Shown here piece after piece: positions 7,237-13,921 of a stretch of 17,734 nt of DNA (positions are counted from its first letter, which is position 1; each line of letters opens with the position of its first letter). The notes under the pieces are model-generated. The model was given only the letters and a program-made list of their open reading frames with translations. It was not told the origin of the DNA and searched no databases. Origin of the DNA: JBBTCJ01 sp038043285 (GTDB lineage Bacteria > Planctomycetota > Phycisphaerae > UBA1845); contig JBBTCJ010000105.1 of the NCBI GenBank assembly GCA_038043285.1, positions 1 to 17,734 of the forward strand. Reading direction: 5' to 3'. The position numbers were made by a program, and so were the translations under genes.

Positions 7237-8646
7237 CTAGTGCGAACCTCTTCCCGGCAGCGGCTTGACGTACTCCGCGCGCAGGAGCTTGTATTTGGCG
7301 TAGAGAACCACGGAAAACAGGAAGGCGAAGACCCAAATCGGGATCAGCGCGAGATAGCGCCAGCGAAGCCCCTGTTCCAGCGATGCCAGCTCGCCCTGCA
7401 CCTGGTCGCAGACCACGTTCAGTTCCTTGACCTTCTCCTCGATCAGCTTGTTGTTGAGCGTGTGCTGCAGCGGCGCCAGCGCGATCAGGTGCGTCTTGGC
7501 GTCGTCAAACTTGAACCGCTGGTTGTCCACCAGGAGCACGCCGGATCCGACACGGTCTAGATAGGAGGCCGTCTCCACGTACTTCCGTTCCGCCGCCGCG
7601 ATCGCCTTGATGAGGTCGAACAACTTCGGAAGGCTCTTGTCCTCCTCGATGGCCTCGTGACACGCGGTGCAGGTCGGAAGCGCGCGGCGGATGATCTGCT
7701 CCGGTTCGGCGTGGATGGCCTGCGCCACCTGGGCGGTCGTCGGCGTGGGGTGCGTCGAGAGCAAGTGTGCGTAGCGCTGCATCATCAAGCCGGTGGGTTT
7801 GGTGATCCGGTCGATCAGGTGATAGTTGGCGTCCGGTCCCCCGCCGTGGCACTGCACGCAGCCCTTGTGTTCGTCCTGTGAGGCATGAATGCTGGTGGCG
7901 AAGTTCTCAGCCGCATGTTGATGGCACTGTCCGCAGACCGACCGAACGGATGCGAAACCCGGCGGGGCGGCGGCGTGATTGCCGTGGCAGGTGGCGCAGG
8001 TCGGGGCCCCGGTGTCGCCTTGTTCAAAGAGCAGTTTACCATGCACGCTGCGGCGGTATTCGTCCACGATCGCGGTCGGCAGCTTGAACTCCTTCATCAG
8101 CGATTCGTCGGCGTGGCAGCGACCGCAGGCGCCGGGAACGTTCAGCGGGTGGGTCATGCTCGTCGGTTCGGAGGACTTGAGAATGTCGTGAACGCCGTGA
8201 CAGTCAATGCACACCGCCACCCGGTCGTCGCCCGTTTCCTTCAGCGTCCTTCCGTGTCCGCTGGTCCAGTAGGCCGAAAGCTGATCGGTGCGGATGCCAA
8301 AAGGATTCATTCGGGCGACGTCGGCGTGGCACGCACCGCACAACTGCGGAACCTCGCCCCGAGGCGCGTGGCCCCTGAACTTGGCGCCGTGATCGAACGC
8401 CGGTCGCGTCTGTCCCGCGACGGCTGGACCTTCATAGAACTTTGCCTGCTCCCCCGATACCGCGTACTTGTCCTCGCCGCCGTGGCACTCCGTGCACTTC
8501 AAGACCTTGTGAACCGACGCCGCAAACTGCTCGCGCTGGGCCGCGTGGCACGAGGTGCATTGTGCCGTCGGAGGCTGTGGTTCGGCGCGTGCCGACGCGG
8601 CGAACGCAAGTACCAAGCCGCCAACGACCGATCCGAACCTGCTCAT
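7237..8646 (-). CDS. Nine-heme cytochrome c with C-terminal membrane anchor
   Basis: The product has 469 residues from ATG 8646 (an in-frame TTG at 8655 is possible). A signal peptide ends near ARA|EP (residue 21). Nine CXXCH haem sites begin at residues 30, 51, 103, 146, 174, 217, 238, 263 and 326. A region without haem sites (about 335-425) looks helical, then one membrane helix at about 431-450 and a short basic tail finish the chain. This places the haem domain in the periplasm with a C-terminal anchor, the same topology as cytochrome c1. Being first in an operon with Rieske and cytochrome b, it most likely accepts electrons from the Rieske centre in place of cytochrome c1 or f. Multiheme cytochromes in bc-type complexes are known from anammox planctomycetes and some deltaproteobacteria. 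The physiological acceptor is not shown by the sequence. Confidence 0.93.
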   Translation of the reverse strand: MSRFGSVVGGLVLAFAASARAEPQPPTAQCTSCHAAQREQFAASVHKVLKCTECHGGEDKYAVSGEQAKFYEGPAVAGQTRPAFDHGAKFRGHAPRGEVPQLCGACHADVARMNPFGIRTDQLSAYWTSGHGRTLKETGDDRVAVCIDCHGVHDILKSSEPTSMTHPLNVPGACGRCHADESLMKEFKLPTAIVDEYRRSVHGKLLFEQGDTGAPTCATCHGNHAAAPPGFASVRSVCGQCHQHAAENFATSIHASQDEHKGCVQCHGGGPDANYHLIDRITKPTGLMMQRYAHLLSTHPTPTTAQVAQAIHAEPEQIIRRALPTCTACHEAIEEDKSLPKLFDLIKAIAAAERKYVETASYLDRVGSGVLLVDNQRFKFDDAKTHLIALAPLQHTLNNKLIEEKVKELNVVCDQVQGELASLEQGLRWRYLALIPIWVFAFLFSVVLYAKYKLLRAEYVKPLPGRGSH

Positions 8647-9172
8647 GATCTTCAAGCCAATCGCCGGACAAAGCCAAGGAACGGAATCGCGCGCCGGCGA
8701 TCACCGCGCCAGCCGAGAATGCGCACACCAAGATCGCTCGCGGCGGCGTGGTCGTCAAGCGAACCACCGCGTCGGCGCCTCCGTCCCGTGTTGTATCCGG
8801 TTTCGTTAGCAACTTCCATGCCACGCAACCCGCGGCCACATGGGAAGCTCTGGCGCTGCCAATGAATCGCCCGCCGAAAGCGATCGAATGCCCGCGCGGA
8901 TTCTCCCTGAACCGATCATCCGTCTGTCGCCTCGTCGCCGACGACGATGGAAACTGGGGTGAATGAGTTGTGCGGGCGGCGCCGCGAGCCAACCTTGCCG
9001 AAAGAATCTTCGCACGCGAGCCGTCACGCCGTTGTGGCCAGGACGCGCGTTTGGTAGAGTGCCGCGCGCCGATTGGGCGGCGAAAGCCGGCGGGGTTGCC
9101 GCGGCTGCGGCCAACACTCCGGCATGGTCCGCAGGGAATAGACGTTTCATGCTAATATTGAGAGGAGTTCGT
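8647..9172. other. Divergent intergenic region between the bc operon and the tetraheme cytochrome
   Basis: These 526 bp hold no gene that I can support. Open frames here are short, have no ribosome sites and read as arginine/proline-rich noise. The region must carry the promoters of two divergent respiratory units. The plus-strand promoter candidate is listed separately. On the minus strand TTGACG (8753-8758) could be a -35 box, but no matching -10 box is visible. Confidence 0.6.
9032..9060 (+). promoter_or_regulatory. Candidate promoter for the tetraheme cytochrome gene
   Basis: TTGTGG (9032-9037) and TAGAGT (9055-9060) are 17 nt apart. Transcription would start near 9067, about 106 nt before the ATG. 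The layout matches the candidate at 10265-10293 (TTGCGG, 17 nt, TAGACT). Confidence 0.4.
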
Positions 9173-9853
9173 ATGGCTTCGCAGCGAAAAGCGTGGTGGT
9201 GGGCGGGATGTGCGATGGTGGCGCTGGCGATCGGCTACCTGGGATGGACTTCCAGTTCGGCGTCGGCCAATCCGCCCGCGACGACCGCAGCGGTCGCCGC
9301 GTCCGTAGGCGTCGCCGTCACCGGGGAGGGCAATTTCACCTATGTCGGCTCCGACAAGTGCAAAAAGTGTCATCTTGCGTCGCATAAGGAATGGGAGAAG
9401 ACCAAGCACGGCACCGCTCTGGAGGCGCTCAAGCCGGGCCAGGCGACCGAGCGGAAGACCAAGGCCAAGTTGGATCCGCAGAAGGACTACTCCACCGATG
9501 CGACCTGCGTCGCATGCCACGTCGTCGGCATGGGTAAGCCGGGCGGATACGAGCTCCCCAAGGACGAGGAAGGCGCCAAGAAGATGAAGGGCCTGACCGG
9601 CGTCGGGTGCGAGAACTGTCACGGCCCGGGCAGCAAGTACGTCGAACTTCATGAGGAGATCATGAAGTCCAAGAGAAAGTACAAGGTCGATGAAATGTAC
9701 GCCGCGGGCATGACCAAGGCTGACGTCAACACCTGTAAGGGTTGCCACAACGAAAAAAGCCCGACGGTGGACCCGGCCATAGCATTCGACTTCGAGAAGA
9801 TGAAGAAGGATGGCGTGCACGCCACCGTCGAGTTGAAACAGCGCGAAAATTAG
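9173..9853 (+). CDS. Exported tetraheme cytochrome c (cytochrome c554-like)
   Basis: The start at ATG 9173 is well marked by GAGAGGAG 5 nt upstream; the frame is open further 5' but without support. The product has 226 residues. A basic N-terminus and a hydrophobic segment (about residues 8-25) form a signal peptide or anchor. There are four CXXCH haem sites: CKKCH (63), CVACH (112), CENCH (146) and CKGCH (188). The contexts 'YVGSDKCKKCHLASHKEW', 'GVGCENCHGPGSKY' and 'FDFEKMKKDGVH' are those of the cytochrome c554 family. The protein is lysine-rich. It is probably a periplasmic electron carrier. It diverges from the bc-type operon and could take electrons from the nine-heme cytochrome and pass them to a terminal reductase or oxidase, none of which is in this window. 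Confidence 0.93.
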   Translation: MASQRKAWWWAGCAMVALAIGYLGWTSSSASANPPATTAAVAASVGVAVTGEGNFTYVGSDKCKKCHLASHKEWEKTKHGTALEALKPGQATERKTKAKLDPQKDYSTDATCVACHVVGMGKPGGYELPKDEEGAKKMKGLTGVGCENCHGPGSKYVELHEEIMKSKRKYKVDEMYAAGMTKADVNTCKGCHNEKSPTVDPAIAFDFEKMKKDGVHATVELKQREN

Positions 9854-9890
9854 TAGCCTGTCACGCCTCCATTGACGGGTCGATCCGATC

Positions 9891-9908
9891 CGCGGCATTC
9901 GTGCCGCG
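9891..9908 (+). terminator. Hairpin with a TTCG tetraloop just after the tetraheme cytochrome gene
   Basis: CGCGGCA and TGCCGCG form a perfect 7-bp stem around TTCG, an unusually stable tetraloop in RNA. It begins 38 nt after the stop at 9853. There is no T-run, so it may act as an mRNA 3'-end stabiliser or a factor-dependent stop. Confidence 0.5.
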
Positions 9909-9915
9909 CAGGCGT

Positions 9916-9935
9916 CCGCCCCATGAATGGGGCGG
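9916..9935. repeat. Second inverted repeat of the 3' hairpin cluster
   Basis: CCGCCCCAT and ATGGGGCGG are perfect reverse complements separated by GA, giving in practice a 7-bp GC stem with a 6-nt loop. It starts 8 bp after the TTCG hairpin. Confidence 0.6.
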
Positions 9936-10005
9936 CTCGGGCAGAGGCGCGACTCCGGCGACCCCTCGAACCGTGCGTGACGAAGCACTCGGCTGTGCCC
10001 CAGAC

Positions 10006-10030
10006 CCCCTCTCCCTGCCAGGGAGAGGGG
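10006..10030. repeat. Near-perfect palindrome, 12-bp arms around one base
   Basis: CCCCTCTCCCTG and CAGGGAGAGGGG flank a single C; in RNA this makes a 10-bp stem with a 5-nt loop. The shape and size fit a REP-like element. The 10-mer CCCCTCTCCC in its arm also occurs at 703-712, next to the palindrome at 685-706. Confidence 0.65.
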
Positions 10031-10264
10031 CTCCAGGACAGAACCTGACACGGAAGCCAATGCGCGGCCTTCCGGGTCGGTGACCGTTTAGGCGGGGCTG
10101 GGGCGCTTGTTCAGAACCGCGAGTGATCACCAGCGGTCGGCGTTGTACTTCTTTCGAAGTTCCGGAGGGGCACGAACCGGGCCGGCAAAGACAACGGAAG
10201 CACCTCAAACGGCAGCCGCCGGAAGTGTCACGAACCTGATTCCCACCCCTTCTTCTGTTCACCT

Positions 10265-10293
10265 TTGCGGCGCAGTGGGAGTTTGGGTAGACT
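10265..10293 (+). promoter_or_regulatory. Candidate promoter for the repeat-protein gene
   Basis: TTGCGG (10265-10270) and TAGACT (10288-10293) are spaced by 17 nt. Transcription would start near 10300, about 80 nt upstream of the ATG at 10381. Confidence 0.4.
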
Positions 10294-10380
10294 GGCCCTC
10301 CTTACATATCTTCCCTTCGCGCGGCGGATGCCCGTCGCGGCTCAAAGAAGGGAAATGCGTAGGCAAAAGGAGGGGGTTCC

Positions 10381-13300
10381 ATGCGACGCGCGGGCGTACG
10401 GGGTGCTGCGGTTTGGTGCATCGCTGGTGGCGTGGTTGCCGCGTTGGAGCGGCCCGTAGTCGCCGACGAGCTGGGCATCGATTCCACCATTGACTTCGTC
10501 AGCTTCGTGGATTGTCTGGACGGTCCGAATGCGCCTGTGGCGGCGGGTTGCACGACGTCGAACTTCCGTCCCGACTCCCACGTGGACCTTGCGGACTGCG
10601 CCGTGGTCCAGCGGAGCTACCTTCTTCATCCCGGCGAGATCCAGTTCGCCGCCGAGACCGCGGGCGAAATCGATCCGATTGACGACGTCGACGAGTACAC
10701 GTTCCACGGAGCGTTCGGTTCCACGGTGACCGTCGATTTCGCCACGCCGATGGTCAACAGCCGTCCCGACCTGGTCGTGCGCTTGGACCTGATCCGACCC
10801 AACGGTACGACGGCCTCGTCGACGCCGTCGTGCAGCGCCAACGCCCGGCTGGACACGATTCCCCTCGACGCGACGGGAACGTGGAAAGTGCGGGTGCGGG
10901 CGTACGAGTCATGGCAGAACTGCGGATTCGGCGCCGACGAGGCCCTTCGCACCGGCGTGTACACCCTCAGCGTGTGCCCCTCGGACGCGGCGGCGATCCC
11001 TATCGCGTACGGGCAATCGCGGACCAACGTGTTTTCCAGCGACTGCCAGATCATCAATTACTCCTTCTCCGGCTTGCTCGGTGACGTGGCCTCGGTGATG
11101 TACCTCGGTCCTGCCTCGACGCGGCGGGTGCGTCTGTATGCGCCGAACGGGGCGTTGTTGGCTACTTCGGGCGGCGGGCAGGGCGCGGTGATCAACGACG
11201 TGCTGCTGCCGCTGGACGGGAGCTATCGCATTGCGGTGGAAGCCGCCGACGGGCTGTCGTCAAGGACGTTCAGCATCGGTTTGAGCAGACTGAACGACGC
11301 GGTGGAGATCCCCTACAACACGGTCATGCCGGGGGTCATCCGCGTTGCCGCCGAGGCAGATTCGTACACCTTCGAGCCTCGGTTCGGCGCCACGGTCACG
11401 GTGGACTTCTCGACGCCGAGCGTGGGCGGTCGGCCTGATCTTGCGGTTCGCCTGGACTTGATCCGTCCGAATGGCACGACGGCGACAACGACCGCAAGTT
11501 GCGGAACCAACGCCCGCCTTGACGGGATTCTCATCGACATGAAAGGTCCGTGGACGGTACGCGTGCGGGCCTACGAGTCGTGGTTCAACTGCGGGTTCGG
11601 CGCGGATACGAATCTGGTCGTCGGCGCCTATTCGCTGGTCGTCTGTCCGTCGAACTCGGTGCCGGCCCCGATCGCCTACGGCCAGACGCGGAATGGCAGC
11701 TTCAGTGTCGACTGCCAGATCGTCAACTATGCGTTTGATGGTGAAACGAATGACCTGGCCTCGATCATGTATCTCGGTCCGGCATACACCCGACGGGTTC
11801 GACTTTTTGCCCCCAACGGGGATCTTCTGGCGACCTCCGGGGCGGGACAAGGGGTGTCGCTCAACGACGTTCTCCTCCCGTTGGATGGGCAATACCTCAT
11901 CGCCGTGGAAGCGGCGGATAACCAGACGATCGGCAACTTCAGCATCGGACTGAGCAAGCTCGCATCATCCGTCCCGATCGCTCAGGCGACCGCGACCCCT
12001 GGAGCGCTGACGCTGATTGCGGAGACCGATGCTTACTCGTTCGACGGCGTCTTCGGAAACACGGTGACGGTGGACTTCTCCACTCCCTCCGTGAGCAGTC
12101 GCCCCGACGTTGTTGTCCGACTGGACCTGATCCGCCCCAACGGGACGACCGCGTCGAGTACGGCGTCGTGCGGGGTCAACGCTCGACTGGACACCGTCGC
12201 GCTCGATGCGACGGGAAACTGGACGGTCCGCGTTCGCAGCTACGAAGGATGGTTCAACTGCGGTTTCGGCGCGGATGCGAACCTGCTCACGGGCGATTAC
12301 ACGCTGGCCCGGTGCACCTCGGATTCCCCGGCGACCCCCATCGCCTACGGGCAAACGCGAGGCGGAACCCTCGCGGTCGATTGCCAGATCGTCAACTACG
12401 AGTTCGCGGGGACGCGGGATGATCTCGCGGGGATTGTGTATTTCGGTTCAGCCTATACGCGACGCGTGCGGCTTTTCGCGCCCGATGGAACGCTTCTGGC
12501 GACTTCGGGCGGAGGACTGGGCACGACGCTCGACGACGTCTTGTTGCCGGTGACGGGAACGTATCGCATCGCCGTCGAGGCGGCGGACAACCAGGCGCTG
12601 GGCGACTTCACCATCGGGTTGAGCCGACTCGGCCTGGCCACGCCCATGGTCGTGGACACGACGACTCCGGGCGCGCTTTCGGAAATCGCGGAGTCCGATG
12701 GGTATGGCTTCCCGGGGTGGTTTGGTTCGACAGCTACGGTTGATTACTCCACGACGATCCTGGGCAACCAACCCGACATCGTCGCGCGGATCGATCTGGT
12801 TCGCCCCAACGGCACGACGGCCTTGTCCACCGCGACGTGCGGCGGCAACGCCCGACTCGACAACGTGTTTCTCGATGCAACCGGGGATTGGACGGTTCGC
12901 GTCCGGGCCTACGAGGGCTGGTTCAACTGCGGGTTCGGACCCAACACGGCGCTGTTGACGGGGGTGTACGCCCTGGCCGTCTCGCGGTCGGATTCCCCCG
13001 CGTCGCCCGTCGATTACGGACAGACGCATAACGGCAGCCTGGCCGTCGATTCACAGGTGCTCAACTTTGAATTCGCCGGATTGCTGGGCGACGTAGCGAC
13101 CGCGGTTTATTACGGACCGGCGTACGTCCGGCGGCTGCAAGTGTTCGCGCCGAACGGTACGCTGTTAACTGGTTCGGGCGGCGGGCTGGGAACCGCCATC
13201 CTCGATCTTCCACTGCCCGTGGACGGGTTGTATCGCCTGGCGGTCGAGGCGGCTGACAACCAGGCGACGGGAGCCTTCTCCCTCGGTTTGTCCGAACTCG

Positions 13301-13671
13301 GCGACGCCGCAGTGATCCCGCTGAACGTCGGCACACCTGGCGCCATCAACCAACCGGCCGAGGTCCGTCTCTACTCGTTTGAGCGCACCAACGGCGACAT
13401 TGTGAGCGTCGATTTTGTAACCGTCGTGAGTAGCGGAAAACCGGACCTGGCGGTTCGGCTGGAGCTCATTCGTCCGGACGGCACGTCGGCCTCCTCGACG
13501 GCTTCCTGCGGTGGGACGGCGAAGCTCAACAACGTCAACGTGAACCAGACCGGGACGTGGACGGTGCGGGTCCGGGCCTACGAATCGTGGAACAACTGCG
13601 GTTTCGGGGCGGACACCGGGTTGTTGACCGGGGCGTTCACCGTCAAGGTCTGCACCGGTGCGTGTCCTTGA
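10381..13671 (+). CDS. Large secreted protein of alternating two-module (A/B) repeats, PPC-like
   Basis: This 1096-residue protein starts at an ATG 7 nt after AAGGAGG. A signal peptide (about residues 1-28) is followed by a degenerate dockerin-like segment (33-81: 'DFVSFVDCLDGPN', 'HVDLADCAVVQ') that has lost most calcium-binding acidic residues. The rest alternates module A (about 84-199, 317-422, 540-645, 763-868, 985-1091) and module B (about 205-303, 428-527, 651-750, 874-972). Module A (DxYxF, then RPDLVVRLDLIRPNGTTA, then TGxWTVRVRAYE and WxNCGFG) resembles bacterial pre-peptidase C-terminal (PPC) beta domains. Module B carries 'DCQIVNYxF', 'RRVRLFAPNGxLLATSG' and 'YRIAVEAADN'. I see no catalytic motif and no C-terminal sorting signal. 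It is probably a cell-surface or extracellular beta-sandwich array; binding partner unknown. The gene appears monocistronic. Confidence 0.9.
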   Translation: MRRAGVRGAAVWCIAGGVVAALERPVVADELGIDSTIDFVSFVDCLDGPNAPVAAGCTTSNFRPDSHVDLADCAVVQRSYLLHPGEIQFAAETAGEIDPIDDVDEYTFHGAFGSTVTVDFATPMVNSRPDLVVRLDLIRPNGTTASSTPSCSANARLDTIPLDATGTWKVRVRAYESWQNCGFGADEALRTGVYTLSVCPSDAAAIPIAYGQSRTNVFSSDCQIINYSFSGLLGDVASVMYLGPASTRRVRLYAPNGALLATSGGGQGAVINDVLLPLDGSYRIAVEAADGLSSRTFSIGLSRLNDAVEIPYNTVMPGVIRVAAEADSYTFEPRFGATVTVDFSTPSVGGRPDLAVRLDLIRPNGTTATTTASCGTNARLDGILIDMKGPWTVRVRAYESWFNCGFGADTNLVVGAYSLVVCPSNSVPAPIAYGQTRNGSFSVDCQIVNYAFDGETNDLASIMYLGPAYTRRVRLFAPNGDLLATSGAGQGVSLNDVLLPLDGQYLIAVEAADNQTIGNFSIGLSKLASSVPIAQATATPGALTLIAETDAYSFDGVFGNTVTVDFSTPSVSSRPDVVVRLDLIRPNGTTASSTASCGVNARLDTVALDATGNWTVRVRSYEGWFNCGFGADANLLTGDYTLARCTSDSPATPIAYGQTRGGTLAVDCQIVNYEFAGTRDDLAGIVYFGSAYTRRVRLFAPDGTLLATSGGGLGTTLDDVLLPVTGTYRIAVEAADNQALGDFTIGLSRLGLATPMVVDTTTPGALSEIAESDGYGFPGWFGSTATVDYSTTILGNQPDIVARIDLVRPNGTTALSTATCGGNARLDNVFLDATGDWTVRVRAYEGWFNCGFGPNTALLTGVYALAVSRSDSPASPVDYGQTHNGSLAVDSQVLNFEFAGLLGDVATAVYYGPAYVRRLQVFAPNGTLLTGSGGGLGTAILDLPLPVDGLYRLAVEAADNQATGAFSLGLSELGDAAVIPLNVGTPGAINQPAEVRLYSFERTNGDIVSVDFVTVVSSGKPDLAVRLELIRPDGTSASSTASCGGTAKLNNVNVNQTGTWTVRVRAYESWNNCGFGADTGLLTGAFTVKVCTGACP
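10630..13653 (+). repeat. Tandem coding repeat, 669-bp unit (A+B modules), about 4.5 copies
   Basis: Landmark motifs recur at an exact 223-residue spacing: the DxYxF motif at residues 104, 327, 550, 773 and 996, and the CQIxNY motif at 222, 445, 668 and 891 (SQVLNF in the last). The unit is therefore 669 bp, with four full A+B copies and a final A. Copies differ at many synonymous and some coding positions, so the duplications are not recent. Confidence 0.88.
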
Positions 13672-13855
13672 CCGATCGGGCAGGGTAGAGCCGGTGGCAA
13701 CACGTTGGCCGGACGAGTCGGGGGCATTAAGCCCGTGTGAAGATTGGAGACCGGGTCGGTTTCCCGGGGGTCAGCGCGGCTTGGCGATCGCGGCTTGCCC
13801 GGGGGTCATGGTTTCGGCGTCCCGACGACCGACCGTCGCGTCCCCGCGCCCCGGG

Positions 13856-13885
13856 TTGGCTTGGCCCGCCGCTTCGTGCTATAGT
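13856..13885 (+). promoter_or_regulatory. Promoter for the DEAD-box helicase gene
   Basis: TTGGCT (13856-13861) and TATAGT (13880-13885) are separated by 18 nt, the best matched pair in the window. Transcription would start near 13892, leaving a 30-nt leader before the ATG at 13922. This excludes the longer in-frame reading that begins at 13658. Confidence 0.55.
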
Positions 13886-13921
13886 CCCTTCCCTGGACCG
13901 ACAGGAACGTTGCAGATTTTC

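Larger units (their letters stand above)
9854..10380. other. Non-coding stretch with hairpins and a promoter
   Basis: No credible gene lies in these 527 bp. Three strong hairpins occupy 9891-10030 and are listed separately. A smaller perfect stem (ACTTC, TTTC loop, GAAGT) lies near 10146-10160. The last ~115 bp carry the promoter candidate and leader of the large repeat-protein gene, ending in a strong ribosome site (AAGGAGG, 10367-10373). Confidence 0.65.

Noticed and set aside
7885..8865. 326-codon plus-strand frame opposite the nine-heme cytochrome
   Set aside because: A GC-driven shadow; the minus strand carries nine CXXCH sites and a signal peptide.
8432..9150. Minus-strand open frames in the divergent region (8432-8992 and 8806-9150)
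   Set aside because: One overlaps the start of the cytochrome gene in another frame; both are Arg/Pro/Ala-rich with no ribosome site or recognisable domain.
8963..9172. In-frame 5' extension of the tetraheme cytochrome
   Set aside because: It would put about 70 basic residues before the signal peptide; ATG 9173 has GAGAGGAG at ideal spacing.
9742..10083. 113-codon plus-strand frame overlapping the end of the tetraheme cytochrome
   Set aside because: It reads through the hairpin cluster, has no ribosome site, and its first part is simply another frame of the cytochrome gene.
10630..13653. CRISPR-like or short tandem DNA repeat
   Set aside because: The repetition is a 669-bp coding unit with diverged copies and no spacer-repeat pattern.
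13658..13921. In-frame 5' extension of the DEAD-box helicase
   Set aside because: It overlaps the end of the preceding gene and runs through the TTGGCT/TATAGT promoter; helicase similarity begins only near 13922.
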